A DNA stretch of 62,000 nt from Phoronis australis (lineage: Eukaryota; Phoronida; Phoronidae): NCBI GenBank assembly GCA_002633005.1, contig NMRA01000240.1, positions 158,415 through 220,414 on the forward strand. Direction: 5' to 3'. Below, piece after piece: positions 1-10,621 of the stretch. The first letter of the stretch is position 1. Each line of letters opens with the position of its first letter. Position numbers and translations under genes: made by a program. Below the pieces are notes generated by a model. The model searched no databases. It was not told the origin of the DNA and saw only the letters and a list, made by a program, of their open reading frames with translations.

Positions 1-39
<39 letters not shown>

Positions 40-90
40 CAGCCAGACAGAGACAGAACAAGAGATACAGAGAGACAGAGAGAGAGATAA
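1..90. repeat. AG-rich microsatellite
   Basis: A pure AG dinucleotide run occupies about the first 32 bases and continues as a degenerate purine-rich tract with CAGACAG interruptions. It is cut by the window edge, so its full length is unknown. Confidence 0.9.
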
Positions 91-1900
91 TACGTTTAAT
101 AACTTTTACAACAAATTAGTGAAATACAGTAGACTGTGTACAGATTCGTTGCTGTTTATTGCACCAATGAATGCACCCTAAAAATGAAATCTTAAAACTT
201 ACCATCAGTCTTAGACAAATCACTCATAATGACGACAAATTAATCAAACCGAATGCCACAAAAGTGTACAGAAATTCACCTCAAAACCTACAACATCATA
301 TAGTGCATAAATCACACCATTTAATTGGATTGGGTGTGACACAACGACTGGCTCTGATCCTGGTGAGTACTATTCTGTAACAATTAATATTACACTGTGA
401 GGTTACCTATTAACTTCTACTTTAAATTATTATCAAATAGTTAAAATCTACATCGAAAAACTACCAACAATACGCAGGAGTGAATCTCTAAAAGTACACA
501 AACTAGGTCTCTCACAAATCTCAGATTAATAATTACACTATTCTACGGTAAGATGTGTTACACTAACTCAAAACAAATCAGCGTTACGGTCAAATCAACG
601 TACAACAACATAAGACTAAACCATACACCGTAAAATAGAAACTAACCTGGCAATAGTTAACCCCTCACAACGTCTTGCGCAATTAGTGGTCAAAACTAGA
701 ATAGACTATACCCTGGTTCACAGAACAAATCAAAGCCAATAGCCCACAAATCTAGCAAGTGACAAACAACAAAATCTGCGCGTCTGTAAGATGGATGCAA
801 AATTGCCAACGGCGGGGGTACGAAGACACCATGCAGTTACTGAGGTATCTGAAATTCGGCACCCCAAGAGGTGTGAATTGGTGAAGTCGAATTAGTTGGC
901 CCCCACCCCACCATAAAATTTTCCTTCCGATGGGCTTGACTGAATGGGTAAAATATCCACCCGGGGGACAAAGTAACTACCCAACACAGTACCATAGGAC
1001 AAAATATATACACGCGACAATATCAAAGAAAGCAAAATATCCACCCGATTGGCAGATTCGGGGGCGGAGGTGTCCACTATCAGTGGAGCATTTTAGTTTT
1101 TATGAGGTATTTTACTTTAAAAACATCAATTATGAATACACTGAAAACGTGATTAATGAAGCAACCCTTCTTAAAAATAACGCATCAGTTTTTATGGCAT
1201 TAGAAACTTTCTGAAATTTAGTGCCTCAAATTTATTTCTTGCGATATGCTACCCGGTGCAGTTTCATGGATAATTCGCGAAGACTAATGTCTGCGATGTC
1301 AAGTGACAGGTATGTAGTGCGCGCTTCCTGGCCACGTGCTTTTAACAACAAGTTTCTATTCGTGAGACAGTCGTAAACTGAATGGGCACTTCGAGTACGA
1401 TTCGCAGTTTTCACGTGTAGGACCTACACAGTGTTAAAAAATAGGTCACACCTGATCAGTTCAGTGTATATTTTTTAAACATAAATACCTCCAGTGGAGA
1501 TGTTAAGGCTATAGACTAGAGAAAAGACAGTGTTGACTACTGGTATTGAACTCTAGAAATCTGGCTTAAGCTCATCATAACCCATGTCAGTAGAAGACTT
1601 CACAACTACACTGAGACTCTCAGAGAGGGACTCTATTACACAAGTTTGAAACAAATATTGTTTTTATTTAAGATTATGGTTAAATGTACTAGTAAGTGAG
1701 ACATCAATGGATTGTTGGAAACATTTTAGTACATATTCAGAAAATACAGTTACTGGTTTTGCAACTATAATTATTCAATAGACTACAACCACACCAAAAC
1801 ATCCTACAATTTTTTTGTCCCTGACCTAGACAACTTTGGCAAAAGGACAGACTTCATTTCTTGCATCCAGATTAGAAAGTTCTGAGATGCGAATAAACTT
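91..1900. other. gene-free stretch, nothing recognised
   Basis: Only short open frames without family resemblance are present, on both strands. I see no splice-bounded exon, terminal repeat or tandem array here. Confidence 0.5.
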
Positions 1901-2023
1901 TTACATTCTTCTTTTGTCATGTCTATCTCTCTTGCCCCTATTGTCTTTCTTTTTAGACTTTTTTAAAGATTCATCCTCCCTGTCTTCGCTGTGCTGTCGT
2001 GAGTGTTTTTGCTTCTTTTCCTT

Positions 2024-2033
2024 CTTCCTTTTC
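2024..2033. repeat. target-site duplication, left copy
   Basis: CTTCCTTTTC here is repeated exactly at 2860-2869. The two copies bracket the LINE fragment, and one of them belongs to the lysine-rich RBMX2-like tail on the minus strand. Confidence 0.85.
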
Positions 2034-2859
2034 GCGCAAGTTGCTGCTTGGCTGCCAGTACAAGAACTTGGTGAGGAACCGAATGTCATCATTGCTTTCA
2101 ACAGGGAAGCTCGGGAATGGCCTCCTGGAGTAGCCCAAGCATTGTGCCGTCAGCAATGACGTGATCTTGGCGGTATTAATGCCATCATTGAAGCAACTGA
2201 TGGATCCTTCGATGGTGAAACTAATCGTGCGGGATGGGGCTATCAAATACGCTGTGCTAACAACGTCATTGCGGAAGGTAGTGGCTGCCACCATATATAC
2301 ACAAGCAGTACGCGGATGGAGTTTGAGGCTATACAACGTGCCCTAACCAAGCTGTCACTCCTAGACCTGGATAATCACACCATTATCTTTGCCACTGGTT
2401 CCATGGCAGTGTTGATGAAAGTTCAATCTGGAAACCTCCCAGCCAACTGGGGTGTCTTCCGATCACGCCACCCTCATCATGTGGTGATCTGGTCTTTCGT
2501 ACCTGGCCACGCCGGTGTCTTGATTAATGAGCGTGCAGATTACCTCGCTGGCTCATGCACCACCAACCAACCCCTCTACTTATATTTGCAAACGCAACCT
2601 CGAGCAGACTGCATCCCAGCTGGTTGAGTTCAATGATGGCAGCCGCCTGCTCGAAGCCGGTATTATTTATGGCCATGCTGCGAAGAGTCACAAGAAGGGC
2701 CGTGCCCGAGTGCTGTCTAATCAAATGCTTACAGGCAACGTCAGCCCTGAAGTTCTGCGCCTTCTGCTGTCACGGGGATGGTCTGGGGAGGGGATTAATG
2801 CACCAGCATATCCCCAATGATCCTGTCCGTGACAGGTATTACAGGTATTACAGGTATTA
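2034..2859 (+). mobile_element. 5'-truncated LINE 3' end with RNase H domain
   Basis: One frame, with a TGA at 2157-2159, encodes an RNase H domain. It starts with EATDGSFDG (first catalytic Asp at about 2199) and continues with the MEFEAIQRAL glutamate motif near 2316 and a closing block, GHAGVLINERADYLAG. The third acidic motif reads FATGSMAVL where TDS is expected, so a catalytic Asp is lost. After a frameshift near 2560 the frame continues with a C-terminal tail (KSHKKGRARVLSNQMLTGN). The fragment ends in three copies of a 9-bp unit and is flanked by CTTCCTTTTC at 2024-2033 and 2860-2869. RNase H after the RT is known for R1/I/Tad-like LINE groups; which of these it is cannot be decided from this piece. 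Confidence 0.88.
2832..2858 (+). repeat. three 9-bp tandem units at LINE 3' end
   Basis: ACAGGTATT is repeated three times without change, directly before the right target-site copy. Short terminal repeats at the 3' end are common in LINEs that do not end in poly(A). Confidence 0.85.
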
Positions 2860-3332
2860 CTTCCTTTTCCTGTGACTTTCTTCCTCAGGATTTTCTGGGC
2901 GTTCAGACATCTTTGGTGCAATCCCTTCCCTTCGTAACTTTTTTACAGCCTCACTGTCATTCTCGTGATCCTTTGGCACTTTATACTCTTCAACATGGTC
3001 CACTCTAATTGTTCGTCCAAGGAGTTTTATTCCATTCAAATTATCAACTGTCAATACCGTACATGTACTTCGTTGGTCTTCGAAACAAATAAAGCAGAAG
3101 TCTTTACTTGTCCCAGTCCCTTTATCTCGAACCAAGTTTATATGAACAAATTCTCCGTACTGAAAAAAACACTGAAATAATATCTCTTTCAGTTAAATCA
3201 TATGTTAACCCTCCCACATATATCCAGGCACTGTCTCTATACTGATGATGCCAAGAGATTTTTGTTCCTGCCACTTTCCAATTCTCGGTCATTCATCTGG
3301 TTAATAGTCTCAATGTTACTCATAGGATTCAA

Positions 3333-3764
3333 GGTGAATACTTTCCAATAAACCACTCAATCCAATGCATAAAAACGACAGAGACAGGTTCGATTTGTAT
3401 CGCTGATGTAACAAAGAGTCGAGTTCGTCAGTTACCGGCACCTGTTGAAAGAGCTCGCAAAGTAACATTTACAAGGAACCTGCGTCCAAGCTAACTAGTG
3501 CCAGAGCCGTGGTAAGTGGGTAGCTGGACTGAAGCTCACACCTTCTTGTGAGGTCCCAGAGTTCAGTGAAACAATAAAACTATTCAATGGTCGTTACGTA
3601 ACAGCTGGTAGACATAGAAATGGCAACTTCAAATAGAACATTTAGAACGAGCACCAGCTTTTTTGTCGTCCTTGACCCAGTCTTCAACTTCCTATATGAA
3701 CAGCGACATCTACCGTCAATTACTGATTTATCGTCTCAGCTAAGTTTTCTTTTGGACATTTCCC
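3333..3764. other. gene-free stretch between retrocopy and transposon
   Basis: No exon or repeat family is recognised. A small open frame (3620 onward) runs into the TTAA transposon and has no resemblance to a known protein. Confidence 0.4.
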
Positions 3765-4948
3765 TTAAAGTCCTGCTCTCAAACTGCCCATGTGGTTCCA
3801 GTATCCGAAAATACTTACTACATAAATTCTTATTTTCGACACCCTTTCTTTATATTCTTTTCGCCTTTCTTGCCAAAAGCGATTTTTAACAGTATTTGAC
3901 CCTTCTCTGTGAGCGTATAATTACCGGCTGTCATCGGTTATTTCCGTACCCATATTTCCGGCTCATCATTGCAGGAACTTGTCCTGAACGCAGCCATTTT
4001 TTCCTTGTAACTGAATGTGCTATGGCTTGCTCGAAGAGTCTTCATTATTTTGTGATTTTTTTGCATATGTAGTGTATTTATAGTTTGTAGTTAGTGGTCG
4101 TTGATTTGTTTGGAATGTTTTGTTAAAATAGCATTGGTGTTTAGTTCCTTACGTAGGCCGGTCGAACCTAGGAACCAATATGGGCCGAACCAATTTTTTT
4201 TCGGCTTGATTTCTTTTTCTCGTTTTGAAAAACAACTTTGTTATCATCGGAAAGGTAGTACATTCTACTCAGTAAAAATCGAAAAAGTATCAAAATCGGG
4301 GCAAGCAGTGTATAGTTATTGCAAGTTTTGTGGTGAAATTTGGGTCACTTGGTTTGGATCGCGTCGGCCATATTGTGTAAATTGTTTTCGCCAACAAATA
4401 TTGTTGAAATGTAGTTAGACATATCTTTACTTACTATTCTGCACGATTTAACCGTGTTCACCAAATTTCATCCTCGCAGTTGTTACTCATTAAGTGATAC
4501 ATGTGCTCACAATTCCCGTTGGACTTCGTCTCATTTCTGGCGCCACCGACAACATGGCGACTTTTGCTGAACTGTAAGGCATGTTCAATCGGCTACTTTG
4601 TAATTTGTGAAGATTTAACGTTGATACATTTTGACAAACGTTGCAGCAATTTTCGTGTTTTTTTTGTGCAAAAATATAAGATATATTTGAATTATTTACT
4701 GAAAGACAGGTGATCTTACACTGAGCTAAAAAAATATTTGAAATAATTTTGAAATGTTTTTTTTTGACTGTCAACTGCTGTTCAAGATTAGATTCGGTGT
4801 CACAAAATGATTGATATTTTTCTAAATTTTAAGTCCCAATTGCTTTCAAGTCATGATTTGTAACTTATTGCTTCTTAATTCAGGTGATCAAGTCAACAAT
4901 ATGAACGAGAGCTCTCGGAGGAGCTACACTTGGCGGAATTAATCTACA

Positions 4949-5278
4949 GGAGAAAACGTTTTTGGCCATATTTCGGGATGCGCATGCGCCACTTCCAATA
5001 TTTCCGCCATCTTTGACCGGAAGTCAACGATGTTCATCCCCCTTGTAGCACATGGGTTCTAGTATAATCCTACTGATTTTCAGCCATGTACGTTGAAAAA
5101 TGCGGCCTCCACGAGCATTTGACTGTGAATTCGAATACAAAATGGCCGCCGCGTCCGCCATTTTGTATCCGACCATGACCAAAAACGATAGGCTGTCATG
5201 AATTTCCGATCTACACGTCGTTCGCGAATTTCGTGAAACTCGGACGAAAATTGCGACCTGTAGAGTGCGAACAAACAA
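4949..5278 (+). repeat. 330-bp direct repeat, unit 1
   Basis: The unit starts GGAGAAAACGTTTTT and includes GCGCATGCGCCACTTCCAAT, CCGCCATCTTTGACCGGAAG, paired GCCGCC/ATTTTGTATCC motifs and ACGAAAATTGCGACCTGTAG. All recur in order in unit 2. The CCGCCATCTT and CCGGAAG strings look like YY1 and ETS binding motifs. Confidence 0.8.
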
Positions 5279-5763
5279 AAAACAAGAGCGCTCGGAAGAT
5301 GAGAGGACGACGACAATCATGACGATCAAGGCGGCAATTATGAATAACACGATAACATTCATGTGACTAGCGAAGAAAATGGAAAAATTCTTCTGGAAGC
5401 CCGTTCAAAACTCTATCTAAAGTTATAGTTTGGCAAAAATCCAAAAACATTTTGAAATAATTGAAACTTTCCCGTTTTTTTTGAAATTCAAAGTCAAATA
5501 ACTCGAAAATGGTAAGTCTGAGAAATACGCTCTCGCAAACATTTTGAAAGGCCATACTTAAAGTAATCCACATGCAAAAATTCACGTCATTTGCTCTTCC
5601 CGTTAAAATCGCGACAGCTGAACGATTGAAACCGTGGGAACATGCGCCACAGCCGCCATCTTGAAAGTAACTTCCGGTTCAATAAACTTTTATAAAAGCT
5701 TATTAAACTCAACAAACACGTGGCCAGCTCGAAAGTGATTGGTTCGCAAATGCGACTTCTAAA

Positions 5764-6090
5764 GGAGAAAACGTTTTTAAACATATTTCGGGGTGCGCAT
5801 GCGCCACTTCCAATGTTTCCGCCATCTTTTACTGGAAGTCATTGATTTTCTGCACACTTGTATCACGTGCGTTCTATAATAAACGTACTGAATTTCAGCT
5901 ATGTACGTTGAAAAATGCGGCCTCTAAGAGCATTTGACTGTGAAATCGGATACAAAATGCCCGCCACGTCCGTCATTTTATATCCGATCATGACCAAAAA
6001 CAAAAATGTTCCGGGACTTTTTGATCTACACGTCGTGTGCAAATTTCGTGAAAATCGGACGAAAATTGCGACCTGTAGAGTGCAAACAAA
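5764..6090 (+). repeat. 330-bp direct repeat, unit 2
   Basis: A diverged copy of 4949-5278, in the same orientation and about 815 bp downstream. The YY1-like motif is kept; the ETS-like motif is altered (CTGGAAGTC). Confidence 0.8.
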
Positions 6091-6435
6091 AAAATTGACG
6101 ACAGAGCAACACACTTGTCGGAAGAATTCCGCCAAGTAATAATCTTAATTTGAGAAATAAGCTGTGTTGGATTGTGAAGCTTCAAGCCTCTAATTCTTGT
6201 TCCTTGCAACTTCATATTTTTTTAAATGATGCTTGTCGAATTCTGGTGTAAGGAAACACTATTCCGTCACCATGGTAATAGTTACATGTATGTCCACTTT
6301 TATATCATGGAAACTGTTGCTGTTGAATAGTGTTTGTAATGCTAAATGTGTAAAGTATTGTGCATTTTAAGTTACTTATTATGTTAAAATTTTGAATCAC
6401 TTTGGGCTAATGAATAAAAAATGATAACACGTTGT

Positions 6436-6601
6436 ATTGGACTTGTCATACTTATGTGTTCGAACGAGCCCCCTTTTTGAAGAAATGGAAAAAGGTCTGC
6501 CTCAGTCACAGAAGCACGAATTCCGAAAAAAGTAGAAAATGAGACAATATTCTACTAAAGGAAAAGGAAGTACCAAAATTTAGAGTCTGCAGTTCATAAC
6601 T
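6436..6601 (+). repeat. 166-bp exact repeat, copy 1
   Basis: These 166 bases are identical, as far as I can read, to 9349-9514. Sequence continues past the match on both sides here, so this is the likely source copy. A distant relative is seen near 21090-21240. Confidence 0.85.
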
Positions 6602-7570
6602 CTGAACATACCCACTGAATCTTATAGTAAAAGATAGACATTCCCAAAAATTCCAGACCCACCCCCCTCCATTCTTTTAGTCTTGGTACGCTCATACAAA
6701 GTCTGGGGAAATCTCTATTTAAAGCCAACAACTTTGCATAATTCGTCAGAAGTACCCAAGTTCTAAATAAACCTCGTTTGAGTGAGTGCTGTGGCCAGCG
6801 ACCAGTTAGGCCTAAGGGTAGCCTTGGCGCAAAGCTGTATAGGCCTACTAACAAGCTGAACATGTGTTTTTCACTGGTAGCTGGTGACAGACGCTAACTA
6901 AGGTCTGCCGCAGCAGTGTGACACAGAACTAACCAGCCCGTAATTTTATGCAAGTGTCTGAAACTACCCTTGAATATATGCAGTATTTATGATTTGACCA
7001 TTTTACTTCGACAAAACAGCTTGCAACAGCATGCATTTACCGTTCGCCAGTGTCTGGTCTCGATCTGCACCGTGTCCGATAAGCTGCGGTCCCGAGTGTG
7101 GCAAAATAATTTCTGTCAAAATTTTTTCACCACATTTCTTCAGCAAATTCGATAAAATTGTCCGTAGTTTGATTTTATTAAAATTGAAGCGCGCTGTCGA
7201 TAATATTATCCACGTTTGCTGGCTGGTAACAGTACAGGTACTGCTCCAGTCGCACTGACGGCGTTTTCTCGGCCTGGGTTCCTGAACGAATTGTACTTCC
7301 GGGTTCGCGGCAAGTTGAAAATGGCGGTGGTTCTACGGGTGCGAATCGTGAGTGGCGCGTTCATTTAAATTTTTTTTCGAGTACGGATCGTGTATTAGTT
7401 ATGGGGTAGGTACTTCTTGGATCCTTATAACATCCTCTAACCATGTAATAAGGGTTAACAACGTGTGAGAGCAGGACTTTAAAACTTCAAAACATAAGAA
7501 AATGCATGGCAGGAATTCTTTAAACGCTGTCCTGTATATAACTTCGTATCGAAGCTATTACGATTATGTG

Positions 7571-7672
7571 GATTGTTCTAAAACCAGTCGACCTAGTACA
7601 CTCCACGACCCCTCGACCCAAGAACCCGTTGACCCACAACCCCACGACCCACAACCCCATCGAACAACGATC
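7571..7672 (+). repeat. dispersed TCGACCC minisatellite element, copy a
   Basis: A leader GATTGTTCTAAAACCAGTCG is followed by degenerate tandem units of about 11-15 bp of the form CTCGACCCAAGAACCC / CACGACCCACAACCCC. The leader plus unit array recurs at 8205-8328 (minus), 23264-23350 (plus) and 27527-27630 (minus). Confidence 0.75.
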
Positions 7673-8204
7673 TTTCGCAATAGTCGTATCTTGGCGCATT
7701 TACACTTTTAATATACATCATTGAATGACACGCAAGTCTGCCCAGGCTCAAGTCTGTTGGTTAAAAACAGAAAGCGGAGAAAGAACATGATCTGAAATAG
7801 CGCATTGGGAGCGTGCTATCCTTGTCACGGAGTGGTAACCAATGGCCTTGTTCAACTAAAGTTGGGGAGAGAGCACAATAACATGAATATACATAATTTC
7901 ACATTTACTATTACCTGTATTTACTTCCTGTTGTACACTGTATACCCGATTACAATGTACTCCATATAACGTAAAGATAATGTTTTAGTTATCAGCTTGT
8001 TTTTAAAACTGTATTACTTTGTATCGTCGGCAGGTCTTTGATTACACTTGGTGGGGTTCTTTTTTCTGTTTTTTTGCTTTCAAACTTGCTAACTCGACTC
8101 TCTGAATAGCAAAAACAGAAAAAAACAACCGTGCTCACGGCACAACTTGTTGGTCTTGCAAGTCAGCACTTGTTCTATGTTCAGATGGAGTCAAGCTTGC
8201 ACAG

Positions 8205-8328
8205 ACCGAGTCGAGGGGGTAGTGGGTCAGGGGTTGAGGGCGTCGTGGGTCGAGAGGATGGTCATTTGTGGAAGTCGCGGGTAGACGTGATTGTGGGGTG
8301 TGGGGATCCAGGGGACTTTAGAACAATA
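8205..8328 (-). repeat. dispersed TCGACCC minisatellite element, copy b
   Basis: Read on the minus strand it begins with ATTGTTCTAAAGTCCCC and continues with CTCGACCCACGACGCCC-like units. Same family as copies a, c and d. Confidence 0.65.
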
Positions 8329-8659
8329 CCCATTTATTTGCGGGAAGGGGATTCATTCGAACTCCCAGAACCAACCTTAGTATGGCCATGGATCATTTAT
8401 AACAAAAAGTACGACTTTTCTTGGGACCACGGCAACTCATTTGGACCCGCACAACTTTTTTCGGACTTCTCTCCAGTACGGGGGTCGGAGGGGATTGTCG
8501 AACCACGGAGAACTTCAAAGTGAATTTTACTAGCCTGGAGATTTCCGGAAAATTCCCCTTGGTTAAATAATGCTTCAGCGGGGAATTTTCATTTACTCCG
8601 GGAAAAATTGATTCTAGAGTTTCCCCGTGGTAAGGTTCGTTTCCTTCCGTATATACATG

Positions 8660-9669
8660 TACCGTATAGTCCAGCATTTAGGCGCATATGCCTCATTGTG
8701 GAACCCCCGCCTAATTGCGTGACTTAGGAACATGCACATATATGCGGGACATTTGAGTAGAGCTTGGGTGGATTATGATGCTCCGAATGTAGGAGCACCT
8801 TCAATGTATAAAATAACGCCTCTATTTTGCACGAGGATTATAATATAAATTATTTATATGATATACAACCGAAGAACCTGTATTACCTGTTCGTTTCGGC
8901 TGGAAAATAACAAGTCTATCGCAATTACAGTCCCTCCAGCTCTTCAGGACGACAATGGTCTTCACTCTGTGACCCTCGCTTGAACTTCTCATCTCATATT
9001 CAACCATCTGTTCATTATCCTTTGAACAATCACAGCTCGATTGCACCTAAAGCATTGTAACAGTTATTAAAGTTTAATTTTAGATGAGGAGATGAATCAA
9101 GTGTTTTTTACACGTATGTCGTTCTTGAAGATAAAGCTTGTAACGAGTTTTAAAATCGTATTTTTGAATTTTTAAGGTAACAGTTAAAACTGTTCTTCTA
9201 CACATCCAGGGTGTCACTAACGCCATATTAGGTTGTTTCAAACAAAATGCAATTAATGTATTTTTTAAAATCATTAAATGTCCTACTGCAAACGGTGAAC
9301 CCCCTGCGCCTAATTTGGGACTTAGGTGTATGCGGCTATATGCGGGACATTGGACTTGTCATACTTATGTGTTCGAACGAGCCCCCTTTTTGAAGAAATG
9401 GAAAAAGGTCTGCCTCAGTCACAGAAGCACGAATTCCGAAAAAAGTAGAAAATGAGACAATATTCTACTAAAGGAAAAGGAAGTACCAAAATTTAGAGTC
9501 TGCAGTTCATAACTTTTAAAATCATTAAATGTCCTACTGCAAACGGTGAACCCCCTGCGCCTAATTTGGGACTTAGGTGTATGCGGCTATATGCGGGACA
9601 TTTGAGCTTGCGAAAAAAAGCAATGATCCGCATATAGACGCATGTGCCTAACTGGTGGGTTATACGGTA
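8660..9669. mobile_element. TA-flanked inverted-repeat element, about 1 kb
   Basis: Both ends read TA then CCGTATA inward. The inverted similarity extends about 30 bp (CAGCATTTAGGCGCATATG against CACCAGTTAGGCACATGCG). A subterminal block ending in ATATGCGGGACATTT occurs near the left end (about 8690-8755) and twice near the right end. No transposase frame is visible. TA target duplication suggests a Tc1/mariner-like or similar TA-specific element, but the ends do not let me choose. The right part holds the 89-163-89 duplication. Confidence 0.6.
9263..9602 (+). repeat. 89-bp direct repeats flanking a 163-bp segment
   Basis: Bases 9263-9351 and 9514-9602 are identical as read. Between and slightly overlapping them lies 9349-9514, an exact copy of 6436-6601. 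The period is 251 bp. Confidence 0.85.
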
Positions 9670-10621
9670 ATAACTCACCAATACCACACTGGCGCACTGA
9701 TTCTCAAGGCCAGAATTGCTTCGCGGCTTTTATGTTGATCTCAGTGTAAACAATATTCATAGATACTTGCATTTCTTTGTAAAGTATGGGAGCTTTCCAC
9801 TCAAAAAGCAGATAATCACGCAGTACAACGTACAATTCAAGCAGAAAGTGTTAATAAATTTAGTTCACAACACAAAGGCGTTAGTTCCTTGGTAACTCAA
9901 GTGCCAATTCTAGTGTCAACCCTGTTTCCCGTCAACTAGAAAATGAACACCAGATACGCGTTTTTGAGTTAAACTCGACTGAGACTCATTTCAAGTAGAA
10001 ATTGTGGAGTCTGATTTCGAGATCGCAACTCCATCAGTCCCTCGGTTTTGGGGCCGAATATTGGAATCTAATGAGTCCCAGCTTCTATGAGTCCGGGATT
10101 TTTTGTGTATCGGTCATTTGTGTTACAACCCAGGGGCTAAGTAGACCAGTGTGTAAGTTTTAGCTATAATCAATGTTTTAGGTCCAAGTCACAATTTTGA
10201 CCCTGATCGTTGTCAGATCAAGTAATCCCCTGGAATTTTCGAATGCGAGCTGTATCTTGAATGCAAGATGTTTGCTCAGTCGCATACTCAAATCTTATGC
10301 TGTTTTTCTTGACTAATTGAGAGCTGATCAGGAAGACATTGGACCCAGAGTGAAAGCAACCACTCTACACAGAATGAAGGCACAAGCACATTTACCCTCG
10401 GATGAACGAAAGTCCTGGTTTGTGCCTGACTTTAGGCACTGGGTTCAGAAATTCAAAAGCAAAACCCTGACTTGCGTCCTAAATGATGTTTTTACCACGT
10501 GCTGCACGTGAAGAAAATTTTCAGAAGATGGAACGTGGAACTTCACGTTCACGGCATTTGTCTCATGTTACGTTGTTTCGTCCTAAGACAGAGTAGATGT
10601 GCATGAAAATTTATTCCGAAT
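9670..10621. other. upstream region of the VWA gene
   Basis: No exon is recognised. Two CACGTG E-box hexamers lie at 10496-10501 and 10505-10510, about 110 bp before the first in-frame ATG of the VWA exon. A possible 3' splice acceptor (TTTTCAG) just after them could belong to a 5' non-coding exon. A short sequence near 10034-10052 (TTTTGGGGCCGAATAT) recurs near 28015-28033. Confidence 0.35.

Larger units (their letters stand above)
1901..3332 (-). pseudogene. RBMX2 (pseudogene): RBMX2-like processed pseudogene, split by a LINE
   Basis: RBMX2 (Ist3/Snu17 family) is a nuclear RRM protein of the spliceosomal RES complex. On the minus strand the copy runs colinearly and without introns from a degenerate start to a basic, lysine-rich tail ending in TAA at 1901-1903. 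An RNP2-like WIYVGGL and an RNP1-like KDFCFICF are visible, followed by the family-typical block NLNGIKLLGRTIRVDHVEEY. The expected start codon is TTG (3330-3332). One frameshift precedes the SWHHQYRDSAWIYVGG block. A second lies in a run of seven A's near 3164-3170. The glycine expected in RNP1 is aspartate. The coding tail is interrupted at 2034-2859 by a LINE fragment, and removing the insert plus one target-site copy restores an open lysine-rich tail. The lack of introns, the lost start and the frameshifts suggest a retrocopy. No clear poly(A) tract is left. Recognition of the family is firm; pseudogene status is inferred. Confidence 0.85.
4669..6789. mobile_element. insertion inside TTAA element copy 1
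   Basis: Copy 2 passes directly from the sequence ending at 4668 to that starting at 6790, so this block was gained here (or lost there). It contains two diverged direct repeats, 4949-5278 and 5764-6090. I found neither terminal repeats nor a coding frame for its own mobility. The last part (6436-6601) recurs exactly at 9349-9514. Confidence 0.65.
3769..7478 (+). mobile_element. TTAA-flanked DNA transposon, copy 1, with 2.1-kb insert
   Basis: The element starts AGTCCTGCTCTCA and ends with its exact reverse complement. It is flanked by TTAA at 3765-3768 and 7479-7482. Its outer segments (3769-4668 and 6790-7478) match copy 2 at 44312-45979 in order and orientation. TTAA targets are known for piggyBac-like and Kolobok elements, but no transposase is visible, so the copy is non-autonomous. 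The 2.1 kb between the segments is absent from copy 2. Segment 1 contains an open frame with a CxxC motif that is colinear in both copies. Segment 2 ends near promoter-like ACTTCCGGG and AAAATGGCGG motifs. Confidence 0.8.
7483..8659. other. gene-free stretch with two TCGACCC-type repeats
   Basis: No exon is recognised. The stretch contains one plus (7571-7672) and one minus (8205-8328) copy of a dispersed GACCC-rich element, otherwise nothing. Confidence 0.5.

Noticed and set aside
6970-7258. open frames in segment 2 of TTAA copy 1
   Set aside because: The matching segment at 45480-45760 has indels that break both frames.
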